Of a stretch of 64,000 bases of DNA, positions 1 through 9,385 are shown one piece after another. The DNA is from Thermolongibacillus altinsuensis (GTDB taxonomy: Bacteria > Bacillota > Bacilli > Bacillales > Anoxybacillaceae). Below the pieces are notes generated by a model. It worked only from the letters and a program-made list of their open reading frames with translations. It was not told the DNA's origin and made no database searches. The position numbers and the translations under genes are program-made. Within the stretch, counting starts at the first letter, position 1. Each line of letters starts with the position of its first letter. The stretch is taken from positions 62,001 through 126,000 of the forward strand of contig NZ_SLUL01000004.1 of the NCBI RefSeq assembly GCF_004341205.1, read 5' to 3'.

Positions 1-36
1 CACTTCAAGCAAAGCAGAAACATCTCTTTCACTCAT
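1..36 (-). CDS. Start of an oligopeptide ABC transporter ATPase (AppD/OppD-like), partial
   Basis: Only the first twelve codons lie in the window, on the minus strand (MSERDVSALLEV). They follow a purine-rich ribosome-binding site at about 37-50. The LLEV stretch is the usual beginning of OppD/DppD/AppD-type ATPases, which energise oligopeptide import. In B. subtilis the app operon lies directly downstream of yjaZ, which agrees with this position. The assignment rests on very few residues plus gene order, so it is tentative. Confidence 0.45.
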   Translation of the reverse strand, partial: MSERDVSALLEV

Positions 37-152
37 ACCTCTCACTACCTTCTATTTCTATTAATAGATAAAAATGTAATATTACGCATTTGTATAAAAA
101 TAGTATTACAATCTCTTTTATTTTTCAAGACAATTCAAAAAAATCAAAACAA

Positions 153-177
153 AAAATCACCTTCTAGAGGTGATTTT
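153..177 (-). terminator. Terminator of yjaZ
   Basis: A 10-bp stem (153-162 with 168-177) and a 5-nt loop are followed on the minus strand by a run of T. The yjaZ stop codon (164-166) lies in the loop. Confidence 0.8.
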
Positions 178-937
178 CGCAAATTTCTTCTGATTTCATT
201 GTGAACAGTTCATTCATTTTTTTCTCTTTTAATCGTTCTTTAACGATGGCATACCCGACCGCATAGCCAAGCATTTTCGGGTAAAAGAATGATCCGTACA
301 TAAGCGATCGGTAAAGCGGATGATCTTTTTTCACCTTTTTATTAGGCACGATCCATTTTTGCCAAAACGAGCGCAATTGTGTTTCGTTATAGTATGTGGT
401 CCATTTGGCTACATGCCGTTCGCCAAAACGTTCATACACCGCGTTTTCTGCTAATCCTTCTAAAACAATGGAATCGATAATCGTATAATCTTTTTCATCT
501 TTTGGGTCATAGTGAAGACGGCAAACGTGGTTATATTCATGCGTAAGAACAGCCCCTATTTCTTCTTTTGTATGGTGCGGCAAGAAAAATAAAAATAATT
601 TGTCTTTAAAGGCAAGCCCTGATTTTCCATTAAATTCACGGTGAAGTTTTGCATTTGTCCAATCAGCTGGAAAGATTAAAATCGGTACATCGGGTCCATT
701 CCATTTTTGTTTTAATTGTTGAAAATCACGGCCAACCATTTCCCAAATCTTTTTTTCTTTCATTTGTTTCACAATTTCTTCAACACCATCCATCCGCCGA
801 TGCATTCCGTATTTCACTAAATGCAAATAAAAATCAACCGGATCGCTCCCTGCTGAAAACGAACGAAGTTTTTCAAAAAGATGCGCATGATCGTTCGCCC
901 GCTGTTCAAACCATCTGTTTGTTTCAACAATTCCCAT
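164..937 (-). CDS. yjaZ: YjaZ-like DUF2268 putative zinc metalloprotease
   Basis: This 257-residue protein carries an HExxH zinc-protease motif (HEYNH, about residue 133), followed about 25 residues later by an IVLEGLAE segment whose glutamate could be the third zinc ligand. That arrangement is typical of the DUF2268 predicted Zn-dependent proteases. It has no signal peptide and is probably cytosolic. The ATG at 937 has an AAAGGAAGAGG ribosome-binding site. The gene lies downstream of fabF on the same strand, as yjaZ does in B. subtilis. Its stop codon falls in the loop of the terminator hairpin. The substrate is unknown. Confidence 0.85.
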   Translation of the reverse strand: MGIVETNRWFEQRANDHAHLFEKLRSFSAGSDPVDFYLHLVKYGMHRRMDGVEEIVKQMKEKKIWEMVGRDFQQLKQKWNGPDVPILIFPADWTNAKLHREFNGKSGLAFKDKLFLFFLPHHTKEEIGAVLTHEYNHVCRLHYDPKDEKDYTIIDSIVLEGLAENAVYERFGERHVAKWTTYYNETQLRSFWQKWIVPNKKVKKDHPLYRSLMYGSFFYPKMLGYAVGYAIVKERLKEKKMNELFTMKSEEICENHL

Positions 938-1018
938 TGGCCTCTTCCTTTCTTTTTTCGCATTTTACGAAAGAAAGAGAAGAAATGTGAAAAAGGGCCG
1001 GCGTTAATCGCCAACCCT

Positions 1019-2257
1019 TTATTCATACTTTTTGAAAATAATCGTTGCGTTATGTCCGCCAAATCCAAGCGAGTTGCTTAATACAGTTCGAACGTTTTGT
1101 TTGCGCGCCACATTCGGAACGTAATCTAAATCACATTCCGGATCTGGAGTTTGGTAATTGATCGTTGGCGGAATAACGCCATCTTTAATCGCTAATACGG
1201 AGAAGATTGCCTCAACCGCTCCTGCTGCTCCAAGCAAATGCCCCGTCATCGATTTGGTTGAGCTTACGGCCAATTTATACGCATGTTCACCAAACACTTC
1301 TTTAATCGCCATCGTTTCGTATTTGTCGTTATATTCTGTGCTCGTTCCATGCGCATTAATGTAATCGATGTCTTCCGGCTTTAATCCGGCATCGGAAAGC
1401 GCTTGTTTCATCGCACGCGCACCGCCTTCTCCTCCAGGAGCCGGCGCGGTAATATGATAGGCATCTCCTGTCGCTCCGTATCCGACAATTTCAGCATAAA
1501 TGTTCGCTCCGCGTTTTAAGGCGTGTTCTAATTCTTCAAGAATGAGAATGCCTGCACCTTCTCCCATCACAAACCCGTCGCGATCTTTATCAAACGGGCG
1601 GCATGCTGTTTTTGGATCTGGGTTGAAAGAGAGCGCTTTGGCCGCGCTAAATCCGGCAAACGACATATTCGTTAACGGCGCTTCAGCTCCGCCTGTAATC
1701 ATCACGTCCGCATCGCCGCGCTCGATCACCTTAAACGCGTCTCCGATCGAGTTGGTTCCCGTTGCGCAAGCCGTTACCGTGCACGTATTGATTCCTTTCG
1801 CTCCAAGAATAATCGATACTTGCCCGGAAGCCATATCCGGAATCATCATTGGCACAAAAAACGGGCTGACGCGACGGTATCCTTTTTCAAGGAAAATTTT
1901 CATTTGTTCCTCGAATGTTTCCATTCCGCCAATTCCCGAACCGATCCACACTCCTACTCTCGGAGCGATTTCTTCTGTAATTTCAAGATTGGCATCTTTT
2001 ACAGCCATCAATGAAGCCGCAACTGCGTATTGAGTGAAGCGATCCATTTTGCGCGCTTCTTTTTTATCTATATAATTTTCTACTTGAAAATCTTTGACTT
2101 CCGCAGCCACTTTTGCAGGAAAATCGTCTGGATTCAAGCGTGTAAGCGGGCCAATTCCTGATTGACCAGCGACAATATTTTTCCATGTCGTTTCGACATC
2201 GTTCCCAAGCGGTGTCACCGCTCCTAATCCCGTGACAACGACCCTTCTTTTTTTCAT
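1019..2257 (-). CDS. fabF: 3-oxoacyl-[acyl-carrier-protein] synthase II
   Basis: FabF condenses malonyl-ACP with growing acyl-ACP during fatty-acid elongation in the cytosol. The protein has 412 residues (B. subtilis FabF has 413). The catalytic triad is visible: Cys164 in [10 protein letters not shown], His303 in NAHGTST and His340 in the [10 protein letters not shown] motif. The reading frame extends further upstream, but the ATG at 2257 is preferred because an AAAGGGG ribosome-binding site precedes it and the protein then begins [10 protein letters not shown] like its relatives. It lies 52 bp downstream of fabHA and is very probably cotranscribed with it. Confidence 0.97.
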   Translation of the reverse strand: MKKRRVVVTGLGAVTPLGNDVETTWKNIVAGQSGIGPLTRLNPDDFPAKVAAEVKDFQVENYIDKKEARKMDRFTQYAVAASLMAVKDANLEITEEIAPRVGVWIGSGIGGMETFEEQMKIFLEKGYRRVSPFFVPMMIPDMASGQVSIILGAKGINTCTVTACATGTNSIGDAFKVIERGDADVMITGGAEAPLTNMSFAGFSAAKALSFNPDPKTACRPFDKDRDGFVMGEGAGILILEELEHALKRGANIYAEIVGYGATGDAYHITAPAPGGEGGARAMKQALSDAGLKPEDIDYINAHGTSTEYNDKYETMAIKEVFGEHAYKLAVSSTKSMTGHLLGAAGAVEAIFSVLAIKDGVIPPTINYQTPDPECDLDYVPNVARKQNVRTVLSNSLGFGGHNATIIFKKYE

Positions 2258-2309
2258 GACATTTGCAACCCCTTTTTCTTTTAATGATAACGGATCAGTA
2301 TAACGGTTG

Positions 2310-3242
2310 TCATCTTCCCCAGCGCAGCGCAATCGCTCCCCACGTCAATCCGCCACCAAAACCAACCATAATCACGAGGTCATCGTCTTTAATTTTTCCT
2401 GCTTCTACCTCCTCCACAAGCGAAATCGGGATAGAAGCCGCAGACGTATTTCCGTATTTTTTGACCGTCATCGACATCTTTTCCTCTGGTAACTCTAAAC
2501 GCTGCCTTGCTGCTTCCATAATGCGAATGTTGGCTTGGTGCGGAATGAGAAAGTCGACATCTTCTTTTTTCAATCCAGCTTTTTCAAGTACACGAATGCA
2601 TGATTCTCCCATCTGCCGAACAGCAAATTTGAATACTTCGCGACCATTCATCACAATATAGTCATCTTGATATAAATACTTTCCGCCCGTTCCGTCCGCC
2701 CCAAGCTCAAACGAAATAATTCCTCTTCCTTCCGAAACAGGTCCCATGACGACAGCGCCAGCCCCATCTCCGAATAAAACCGCCGTATTGCGATCGTTCC
2801 AATCCATAATTTTCGAGAGCTTTTCCACGCCGACGACCAGTATATACTTATATGCTCCTGTTTCAATAAATTGCTTCGCTGTGACCATTGCATACATAAA
2901 TCCTGCACAGGCAGCGCTAACATCTAATGCAGCTGCATTCACAGCGCCTAATTTTTCTTGAAGCATGCAAGCAACAGACGGAAACGATCGGTCAGGAGTG
3001 ACCGTTGCCACTAAAATGAGATCTAAATCATGCGGAGAAATTTGCGCATCTTCTAACGCTTTCTTTGCAGCTAAATAGCCCATATCCGACGTATTTATAT
3101 GTTCGTCGGCAATTCGTCTTTCTTCAATTCCTGTTCTCGTACGAATCCACTCATCTGATGTATCCATCATTTTCTCTAAATCTTTATTTGTCACGATTCG
3201 TTCCGGTAAATAACGCCCAATCCCAATAATCCCTGCATTCAT
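2310..3242 (-). CDS. fabHA: 3-oxoacyl-[acyl-carrier-protein] synthase III
   Basis: FabH starts fatty-acid synthesis by condensing an acyl-CoA primer with malonyl-ACP; Bacillus enzymes favour branched primers. The protein has 310 residues. Its Cys-His-Asn triad is intact: Cys112 in SAACAGF, His235 in IPHQANIR and Asn265 in YGNTSAAS. The ATG at 3242 has an AAGGAG ribosome-binding site. It is the first gene of the fabHA-fabF unit, the order found in B. subtilis, and a FapR-like operator overlaps its promoter. The paralogue symbol fabHA is chosen from synteny. Confidence 0.96.
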   Translation of the reverse strand: MNAGIIGIGRYLPERIVTNKDLEKMMDTSDEWIRTRTGIEERRIADEHINTSDMGYLAAKKALEDAQISPHDLDLILVATVTPDRSFPSVACMLQEKLGAVNAAALDVSAACAGFMYAMVTAKQFIETGAYKYILVVGVEKLSKIMDWNDRNTAVLFGDGAGAVVMGPVSEGRGIISFELGADGTGGKYLYQDDYIVMNGREVFKFAVRQMGESCIRVLEKAGLKKEDVDFLIPHQANIRIMEAARQRLELPEEKMSMTVKKYGNTSAASIPISLVEEVEAGKIKDDDLVIMVGFGGGLTWGAIALRWGR

Positions 3243-3273
3243 TTGGAGTATCGTCTCCTTCTATTATCAAACT

Positions 3274-3290
3274 TTATTACTTGGTACTAA
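3274..3290 (-). promoter_or_regulatory. FapR-like operator upstream of fabHA
   Basis: The minus strand reads TTAGTACCAAGTAATAA, which closely resembles the FapR box whose core is TTAGTACC followed by an AGT-containing imperfect inverted repeat. It sits just upstream of a plausible -10 element (GATAAT, 3264-3269). FapR represses fabHAF in B. subtilis and is released by malonyl-CoA. Regulation here is inferred from the site. Confidence 0.75.
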
Positions 3291-3337
3291 TTTTAAACGC
3301 TTTTTGACTCATATGCAATACAAAAATCATGACAAAA

Positions 3338-3360
3338 GGTGTCCGCAAAATAGGACACCT
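3338..3360 (-). terminator. Terminator of med
   Basis: An 8-bp stem (3338-3345 with 3353-3360) is followed on the minus strand by TTTT and an interrupted T-rich stretch, directly after the med stop codon. Confidence 0.75.
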
Positions 3361-4316
3361 TATTCGTTGGGCAATTTTCCCGTTTTTTTATAACGCTCGA
3401 TGTATTGTTCAATTTTTTTTCGAAATGGTTCATCGACAAGCGGACTAAATTTTCCTAACGTCACAACACCATCTTCAAAATCAAAGTATAAATTTCCAGA
3501 TTTTAATTTTCCGCGTTGAAATTGTTCCGCCACTAATTCATAAAGACGATCGACATGTTGAACCGTGCTCGTTAATACGGTCAATCTCCCTAAATCCGCT
3601 TGATCAGATACGTAGCCGATCGCGTATAATCCATGTTCTTTTGCTTTCTCAATGACAGGAACGTTAAACCCATCACCTGCTGGATAAACAACATCGACCC
3701 CTTCAGCGATCATTTCATCAAAAACCTTTAGCGCTGCATCGACATCATCCCAATGCTGAACAAAGCGCACCTTAACATCGACTTTTTCGTTTTCATACAA
3801 CGCTCCTTCAAAAAAACCGTTCACCTCTGGTTGCCACTCAAACGCAGCAATAACACCGACTTTATTTGTTTTTGTCATATGTCCCGCAACCATTCCGCCG
3901 AAAAAGCCCATCGCATTCCCTTTAAAATTTAAACTCGTCACATTTTTTTTCTTTGCTTCCCCATTAAAGCAAACAAAATGCATGTTTGGGTACTCATCAG
4001 CAAGTTCATTGAAATACTCGGCATATTCGCTTCCATGACCGAACACTAAATTGACGCCTTTATGTTGAAACTCTTCAACCGCTTGGCGAACAGCCGCTTT
4101 TGAATTCATCCCCTCTTTGTAAAACACGTCAACATCAAATTTTGATTGAATGCCAAGCAATCCCTTATATCCTTTTGTTCCCCATACTTGATCATTGACC
4201 GTATCAGGAACAAGCAACCCGACTTTTTGCAACCGTCCGCTTGCGCTTGGAATTGGTTGGCATCCTGCGAAAATAAGTGCGAATAAGACAACGATGATTG
4301 CTAAAGGCCTCCACAT
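3360..4316 (-). CDS. med: BMP-family lipoprotein, Med-like
   Basis: This 318-residue protein starts with a lipoprotein signal peptide (hydrophobic residues 5-18, lipobox FAGC, lipidated Cys near residue 19). A BMP/Bmp-type periplasmic-binding fold follows, with segments such as KVGLLVPDTVNDQVWGTKGY and NKVGVIAAFE. B. subtilis Med has the same family and size (317 residues) and the same position upstream of fabHA; it affects competence by promoting ComK. The B. subtilis neighbour comZ is absent: only 117 bp separate this gene from fabHA. A role as a nucleoside- or other ligand-binding lipoprotein is equally possible. Confidence 0.85.
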   Translation of the reverse strand: MWRPLAIIVVLFALIFAGCQPIPSASGRLQKVGLLVPDTVNDQVWGTKGYKGLLGIQSKFDVDVFYKEGMNSKAAVRQAVEEFQHKGVNLVFGHGSEYAEYFNELADEYPNMHFVCFNGEAKKKNVTSLNFKGNAMGFFGGMVAGHMTKTNKVGVIAAFEWQPEVNGFFEGALYENEKVDVKVRFVQHWDDVDAALKVFDEMIAEGVDVVYPAGDGFNVPVIEKAKEHGLYAIGYVSDQADLGRLTVLTSTVQHVDRLYELVAEQFQRGKLKSGNLYFDFEDGVVTLGKFSPLVDEPFRKKIEQYIERYKKTGKLPNE

Positions 4317-4394
4317 CTATGTACAACAACTCCTTTGCCTACACGGTTTCAATCTCATTTTACCTATGCTTGCCAAAGTGGTAAAGAAAAAACA

Positions 4395-4414
4395 CCCCTT
4401 GCCAGTACAAGGGG
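4395..4414 (-). terminator. Terminator of the yjaU-like gene
   Basis: A 7-bp GC-rich stem (4395-4401 with 4408-4414) is followed on the minus strand by TGTTTTTTCTT, 6 bp after the stop codon. Confidence 0.8.
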
Positions 4415-4420
4415 GAGTGA

Positions 4421-5134
4421 TTATAGTTCACTATACCGTTTATAAAAATCATCGATCGCTTGGGCAAATTGATATTTTCGTTCAGGCAGGTGATATGAAA
4501 TCGGAATCGAAAGCAATTGCGCATACTTTCGCGCATGAAGAGAAGGAGGGTATTGGTTAACACCTGAAATTTGCCAAAATTTGATTGGAACTGTTACCTT
4601 CATCATTGAAAAAGACGGAAGGCACGATTTTAACTCTTCTTCCTCTAACTCATATGCTTGTTTCAATTGTTGAAGCAAGCGTTTATAAAAAAATTTGTTC
4701 TCCTTTTCATATTGAAGTTGTGCCTGCAAATTTAAACAAGGATTGAGCATCGCAACGGCGCGAATTTTTTCAGTCATCTCATCCATTAACCGCAACGCCA
4801 CTAGCGCTCCCATTCCTTCCGCTAAAATATAAATGCGATTGTTTAAAATTTCACTTTTTAAGACGTAATGAATGAGCTGTTTCGCTAACTGAACCGCTTT
4901 TTCGCTTCCCCAATTCGCGCCGTACAAATGAGAGTAAAAAATCGTGTAACCGTACTCGCACAACTCATGTAACATCCTTCTTTTTCCGGCGTGTTGCGTC
5001 CATAAACTCGTTTTACTTTCAACGAAATGAGAAACATCTCCTAAAATAAACAACGCAAAACCGTTTGGACGTTTTGGCACGTGAATGGCACACCATTGTT
5101 CACTCAACTGGAAAAATCGTTGCTTAATTTTCAT
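4421..5134 (-). CDS. YjaU-like alpha/beta-hydrolase homologue, probably lacking the nucleophile
   Basis: The protein has 237 residues and no signal peptide. Its first half looks like an alpha/beta-hydrolase core. The segment ILAEGMGALVALRLM aligns with the usual nucleophile elbow GxSxGG, but a glycine replaces the serine. If the alignment is right, the protein cannot use the standard serine mechanism and may be non-catalytic. The ATG at 5134 has an AAGGGTGG ribosome-binding site. The gene lies between med and yjzD, the place of yjaU/yjaV in B. subtilis. Its function is unknown. Confidence 0.6.
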   Translation of the reverse strand: MKIKQRFFQLSEQWCAIHVPKRPNGFALFILGDVSHFVESKTSLWTQHAGKRRMLHELCEYGYTIFYSHLYGANWGSEKAVQLAKQLIHYVLKSEILNNRIYILAEGMGALVALRLMDEMTEKIRAVAMLNPCLNLQAQLQYEKENKFFYKRLLQQLKQAYELEEEELKSCLPSFSMMKVTVPIKFWQISGVNQYPPSLHARKYAQLLSIPISYHLPERKYQFAQAIDDFYKRYSEL

Positions 5135-5296
5135 ACTAGTCCACCCTTATTAAGCGCATAATTGTACAGTACACAATATGCCAATAAAAAACAAATTGAC
5201 TAGATCAATGCCTATCCAAGTCATAATTTTTCATTTTCGCCTAACTCTAATTTGTGTTAAGATAAAAAAGAGCTTTAACGAATAGGAGGGAAGACG

Positions 5297-5476
5297 GTGC
5301 GCGTTTTTTGGACGTTCTTTTGGACTTTCTTGTTGATTAACATGGTTACATATGTCGTTAGTTCCATGCAGGGACTCGAATATCACTTCGCTACTGGTTC
5401 GACATTAGCGATTGTTGCAACCGTTCTCATTTTAGCCATCGCCCAACTCATTCCAAACGAACCGATTGAACATTAA
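5297..5476 (+). CDS. yjzD: YjzD-like small membrane protein (DUF2929)
   Basis: A 59-codon gene begins with GTG at 5297, 6 nt after a strong AGGAGGG ribosome-binding site. The product has two hydrophobic segments (about residues 4-22 and 34-50), joined by a short loop, and a hydrophilic tail ending NEPIEH. This fits the small DUF2929/YjzD membrane proteins, and the position between yjaU-like and arginine genes fits B. subtilis. It is transcribed opposite to both neighbours and ends in a shared bidirectional terminator. Its function is unknown. Confidence 0.75.
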   Translation: MRVFWTFFWTFLLINMVTYVVSSMQGLEYHFATGSTLAIVATVLILAIAQLIPNEPIEH

Positions 5477-5480
5477 AAAA

Positions 5481-5508
5481 GGATAAACGGCTTTTTGTCC
5501 GTTTATCC
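5481..5508. terminator. Bidirectional terminator between yjzD and clpB
   Basis: A perfect 10-bp stem (5481-5490 with 5499-5508) has A-runs before and T-runs after on both strands. It serves the convergent genes yjzD and clpB, and the clpB stop codon lies in its right arm. Confidence 0.9.
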
Positions 5509-8103
5509 TTTTTTTACAACCAACTGATCATTTTCTAAATCAACGATTACCTCGCTATAATCTTTGATATGTCCAGCGATGATTTCACGCGCTAGCTTCG
5601 TCTCAATATGTTTTTGGATAAAGCGTTTTAATGGACGCGCTCCATAAACAGGGTCAAATCCATGCGTCGCGATATATTGCTTCGCTTCCTCTGTCAATTT
5701 CAACGAAATATGGCGGTCTTCGAGACGTTTTTGCAATTCCTTCATTAACTTATCCACAATTCCTTTGACTTCATTCGCTGTCAACGGTTTAAATAAGATG
5801 ATATCATCAATTCGGTTTAAAAACTCTGGCCGGAAATGCATCCGCAATTGTTGTAACACTTGCTCCCGCGCTTCTTCTTTCATTTCTCCATTTTCGGTTA
5901 CTCCTTCAAGCAAAAATTGTGAACCGATATTGGACGTCATAATCACAACCGTATTTTTAAAATCAACGGTACGTCCTTGTGAATCGGTAATTCGACCGTC
6001 GTCTAGCATTTGCAATAAAATGTTAAACACTTCTGGATGAGCTTTCTCAATTTCATCAAGCAAAATAACGGAATATGGTTTTCGTCTGACCGCTTCCGTT
6101 AACTGTCCTCCCTCTTCATAGCCAACATAACCAGGAGGAGCACCGATCAAACGAGAAACCGAATGTTTTTCCATATATTCTGACATATCAATGCGAATCA
6201 TTTGATCTTCGCTATCAAATAAAGCTTGCGCTAACGCTTTCGCTAACTCCGTTTTTCCGACACCCGTCGGTCCTAAGAAAATAAACGAACCGATTGGTCG
6301 ATTTGGATCTTTAATGCCTGCCCGCGCGCGAAGAACCGCATCGCTCACGAGTTCAACCGCTTCATCTTGACCGATGACGCGCTCATGTAAAATATCTTGA
6401 AGGCGTAAAAGTTTTTCGCGTTCTCCTTCCACTAGCTTTGCAACAGGGATGCCCGTCCATTTTGAAACGATCGTCGCGATTTCTTCTTCTGTCACTTCTT
6501 CGCGAAGAAGACGACCCTCTTGTTGCGATTCGCTCATCTCTTGCTCAAGACGCTTTAGTTCTTTTTCTAATTGCGGAATGCGCCCGTGACGAAGTTCGGC
6601 TGCTTTGTTTAAATCATATTCATTTTCTGCTTCCTCAAGTTCACGTTTTGCTTTTTCCAATGCTTCTCGAAGTTCACGCACTTTTTGAATGGCTTCTTTT
6701 TCTTTTTGCCATTGCGCTTTCATCGCATTTGCTTTTTCACGCAAATTCGCTAATTCTTTCGTTAACGCCGCTAACCGTTCTTTACTTGCTTCGTCGTTTT
6801 CTTTACGCAACGCAGCTTCTTCAATTTCTAGCTGCATCATTTTTCGCATCACTTCATCTAATTCCGTCGGCATCGAGTCAATTTCTGTGCGAATCATTGC
6901 ACACGCTTCATCGACTAAGTCAATCGCTTTATCTGGCAAAAAGCGATCCGAAATATAACGATCAGATAATGTCGCTGCTGCCACGAGAGCGCCGTCATGA
7001 ATATTAACGCCATGATGAATTTCAAAGCGCTCTTTCAAGCCGCGTAAAATGGAAATGGTATCTTCAACCGTTGGCTCTTCGACGAGCACTTGTTGAAATC
7101 TTCGTTCAAGAGCAGGGTCTTTTTCAATATATTGGCGATATTCATCAAGCGTTGTCGCACCAATGCAATGCAATTCACCGCGCGCAAGCATCGGTTTGAG
7201 CATATTTCCTGCATCTAATGCTCCATCCGTCCGGCCTGCCCCAACAATCGTATGCAACTCGTCGATAAATAAAATGATGCGGCCTTCACTTTTTTTCACT
7301 TCATTTAATACCGCTTTTAATCGTTCCTCGAACTCACCGCGAAACTTGGCCCCTGCAATTAAGGCGCTCATATCTAATGCAAAAATGGTTTTGTCTTTTA
7401 ATCCTTCAGGAACATCTTTACGAACGATGCGCTGCGCTAATCCTTCGACAATCGCTGTTTTTCCGACGCCAGGTTCCCCGATCAATACCGGATTGTTCTT
7501 TGTTTTACGAGACAAGATGCGAATGACCCGGCGAATTTCGCTATCGCGGCCGATCACAGGATCAATTTTTCCGGCTTTTACTTCAGCGACAAGATCGCGG
7601 CCATATTTTTTTAATGCTTCATATGTAGCTTCCGGATTTGGACTCGTCACGCGTTGATTCCCCCTTATTTCCATTAATATTTTTAATAACGCCTGCCGTT
7701 CAATTTTATATCGCTCGAATAATCTTTTTACTTCGCTCTTTTCGCTTTCATCCGTTAAGGCAAGCAATAAATGTTCGACTGAAATATATTCATCTTGTAA
7801 ACGCTTTGCTTCTTGCTCCGCGCGAATAAACAGCTGCTGCAAGTGGTGAGTAATATATACTTTTCCAGCTTCTACGCCCGCTCCAACGACTTGCGGTTTT
7901 TTCTTTAGTAAAGCTTGTAATTCATTGATGAATGAATCGATCGAAACGGAAAGCCGCTCAAAAATGCGGCGGGCTAGCCCGTCTTGTTGTTCCAGAAGCG
8001 CCAGCAAAAGATGGTCCGTATCAACTTCTTGATGTTGATGTTTCATCGCTAATGATTGCGCATTCATCAACGCTTCTTGAACTTTTTCCGTCATTTGATT
8101 CAT
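5503..8103 (-). CDS. clpB: ATP-dependent disaggregase ClpB
   Basis: ClpB is a hexameric AAA+ chaperone that extracts polypeptides from aggregates together with DnaK. The 866-residue protein shows a Clp N domain (about 1-145), a first AAA module (Walker A GEPGVGKT near 200), the long coiled-coil middle domain rich in Glu/Lys/Arg (about 400-520), and a second AAA module (GPTGVGKT, sensor region [11 protein letters not shown]). The middle domain separates it from ClpA and ClpX. The start is ATG at 8103 or an in-frame TTG at 8109, which is better spaced from AAAGGGGTG. A CtsR operator lies upstream. B. subtilis lacks this gene. Confidence 0.96.
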   Translation of the reverse strand: MNQMTEKVQEALMNAQSLAMKHQHQEVDTDHLLLALLEQQDGLARRIFERLSVSIDSFINELQALLKKKPQVVGAGVEAGKVYITHHLQQLFIRAEQEAKRLQDEYISVEHLLLALTDESEKSEVKRLFERYKIERQALLKILMEIRGNQRVTSPNPEATYEALKKYGRDLVAEVKAGKIDPVIGRDSEIRRVIRILSRKTKNNPVLIGEPGVGKTAIVEGLAQRIVRKDVPEGLKDKTIFALDMSALIAGAKFRGEFEERLKAVLNEVKKSEGRIILFIDELHTIVGAGRTDGALDAGNMLKPMLARGELHCIGATTLDEYRQYIEKDPALERRFQQVLVEEPTVEDTISILRGLKERFEIHHGVNIHDGALVAAATLSDRYISDRFLPDKAIDLVDEACAMIRTEIDSMPTELDEVMRKMMQLEIEEAALRKENDEASKERLAALTKELANLREKANAMKAQWQKEKEAIQKVRELREALEKAKRELEEAENEYDLNKAAELRHGRIPQLEKELKRLEQEMSESQQEGRLLREEVTEEEIATIVSKWTGIPVAKLVEGEREKLLRLQDILHERVIGQDEAVELVSDAVLRARAGIKDPNRPIGSFIFLGPTGVGKTELAKALAQALFDSEDQMIRIDMSEYMEKHSVSRLIGAPPGYVGYEEGGQLTEAVRRKPYSVILLDEIEKAHPEVFNILLQMLDDGRITDSQGRTVDFKNTVVIMTSNIGSQFLLEGVTENGEMKEEAREQVLQQLRMHFRPEFLNRIDDIILFKPLTANEVKGIVDKLMKELQKRLEDRHISLKLTEEAKQYIATHGFDPVYGARPLKRFIQKHIETKLAREIIAGHIKDYSEVIVDLENDQLVVKKG

Positions 8104-8122
8104 ATTCAACGCTCTCACCCCT

Positions 8123-8145
8123 TTTGACTTTGACTTTTTTTGACC
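8123..8145 (-). promoter_or_regulatory. CtsR operator of clpB
   Basis: On the minus strand GGTCAAA (8139-8145), a 3-nt spacer AAA and AGTCAAA (8129-8135) fit the CtsR tandem heptad consensus exactly. A third AGTCAAA (8123-8129) follows directly. The site lies between the -10 element and the ribosome-binding site, where a bound repressor would block transcription. CtsR repression relieved by heat is inferred. Confidence 0.85.
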
Positions 8146-8158
8146 TTTTCTGTTGTTT

Positions 8159-8186
8159 ATTATAACAAATCGCTCCAACTTGTAAA
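8159..8186 (-). promoter_or_regulatory. SigA-type promoter of clpB
   Basis: On the minus strand TTTACA (8181-8186), a 16-bp spacer and TATAAT (8159-8164) lie just upstream of the CtsR operator. The -35 region is next to the left arm of the yjzC terminator. Confidence 0.7.
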
Positions 8187-8209
8187 GCCATCCTTTTAAA
8201 AGGATGGCT
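8186..8209 (-). terminator. Terminator of yjzC
   Basis: An 8-bp stem (8186-8193 with 8202-8209) contains the AAAA/TTTT loop region. The left arm abuts the clpB -35 element, so yjzC transcription ends inside the clpB promoter. The T-tail is weak. Confidence 0.5.
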
Positions 8210-8388
8210 TATGGTTTCGGAAAATACGTCCAGTAACGATTATGATTCGACGTTTCTGGAAAACGGTCTCCTGCTTTTAGCTTCAATTTTTTCGGATTTT
8301 TGACGCTATCGCCCGTCTCGCCAATTTCAATGTAAATTCCGTTATTCGGGGCTTTTTGACCCGGTCGGAACTGACGGCTTTGGCCCAT
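8209..8388 (-). CDS. yjzC: YjzC-like small protein
   Basis: A 59-residue, basic, hydrophilic protein begins MGQSRQFRPGQKAPNNG and ends NRYWTYFPKP. This pattern is characteristic of the YjzC family of short Bacillaceae proteins. The ATG at 8388 follows an AAAGGGGG ribosome-binding site at a good distance, so the upstream in-frame extension is not used. In B. subtilis yjzC lies between argF and yjzD, matching this neighbourhood once the inserted clpB and uppP are removed. Its function is unknown. Confidence 0.8.
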   Translation of the reverse strand: MGQSRQFRPGQKAPNNGIYIEIGETGDSVKNPKKLKLKAGDRFPETSNHNRYWTYFPKP

Positions 8389-8535
8389 TCGTTTTTCCCC
8401 CTTTATATCGAAATCGAACGGCATTTATTAATTTGTCCACTTTGATTGAATTCATAAGTAAAAATGGTTTACAACGCGAAATTCGTATAGTTAAATATAG
8501 AAGTATGTGAAGCCTTTTATATGGAGGAACGGATG

Positions 8536-9357
8536 ATGGAATCAATGGAGAAGATATACTTAGCGTTAAAATATTTATTTTTAGGAATTTTTCAAGGTTT
8601 TACCGAACCAATTCCGATTTCCTCAAGCGGCCATTTAGTATTGGCACAATATTTTCTCGGCTTAAAAATCGAAGGAATGAGCTTTGAGTTGCTTGTAAAT
8701 ACCGCTTCGGTCCTAGCGGTTTTAATCATTTATCGCGAAGATTTGCTTCGTTTAACAAAAAACGGTTTACGCTACATCACAGCAAGAGAACAAAGTGCGA
8801 AAGATGATTTTCGCTTTATTCTTTATTTAGTCATCGGAACGATTCCTGCCGGCGTCATCGGTGTTCTATTTGAAGACATGATTGCTGAATATTTTAAATC
8901 GATTCAAGTCCTCGGCTTTACCCTTCTCATTACAGGTATTGGATTATGGATCATTCGCAACTTGCGCGGACGAAAGAACGATGGGGAATTAACATTCAAA
9001 GATGCCGTCATCGTTGGACTGGCGCAAGCGGTCGCACTCATCCCCGGAATTAGCCGCTCAGGTGCGACGATCGTCGCTGCGATGCTGCTCGGCATGAGAC
9101 AAGAAACTGCGCTTCGCTTTTCGTTCTTACTGTACATTCCAGTCAGCTTAGGCGGAATGATTTTAAGCTTTTCTGATATTTTGTCCGATTCAAACTTACG
9201 CACGCTTTGGCTTCCTTACACGCTCGCTTTTATCGGCTCATTGGTGGCTTCTTACTATTCTTTGCGCTGGTTTATGGGAATTATGGCGCGCGGAAATTTA
9301 AAATACTTTGCATACTATTGCTTTGTTGCCGGCACACTCATTATTTTGTTCACGTAA
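8536..9357 (+). CDS. uppP: Undecaprenyl-diphosphate phosphatase
   Basis: UppP is an integral membrane enzyme that removes a phosphate from undecaprenyl diphosphate so the carrier lipid can be reused for cell-wall synthesis; overproduction gives bacitracin tolerance. The protein (273 residues) has about eight hydrophobic segments. It shows both family motifs: [10 protein letters not shown] (about residues 24-33) and [10 protein letters not shown] (about 170-179), which hold the catalytic residues. Several ATGs are possible (8521, 8533, 8536); 8536 is best spaced from GGAGG at 8523. A TTTACA-N17-TTAAAT promoter lies at about 8470. The gene is monocistronic. Confidence 0.93.
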   Translation: MESMEKIYLALKYLFLGIFQGFTEPIPISSSGHLVLAQYFLGLKIEGMSFELLVNTASVLAVLIIYREDLLRLTKNGLRYITAREQSAKDDFRFILYLVIGTIPAGVIGVLFEDMIAEYFKSIQVLGFTLLITGIGLWIIRNLRGRKNDGELTFKDAVIVGLAQAVALIPGISRSGATIVAAMLLGMRQETALRFSFLLYIPVSLGGMILSFSDILSDSNLRTLWLPYTLAFIGSLVASYYSLRWFMGIMARGNLKYFAYYCFVAGTLIILFT

Positions 9358-9385
9358 AAAGCTGTCTCATCGAGACAGCTTTTTA
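9356..9385. terminator. Bidirectional terminator between uppP and argF
   Basis: The stem GCTGTCTC (9361-9368)/GAGACAGC (9372-9379) is flanked by A5 and T5, so it works on both strands for the convergent genes uppP and argF. Confidence 0.9.

Noticed and set aside
1500-2033. 177-codon plus-strand frame inside fabF
   Set aside because: It is a shadow of fabF; the sense protein has an intact catalytic triad and full length.
6438-7007. Long plus-strand open frame (189 codons) inside clpB
   Set aside because: It is antisense to the coiled-coil and AAA coding region, lacks a ribosome-binding site and reflects codon bias of clpB.
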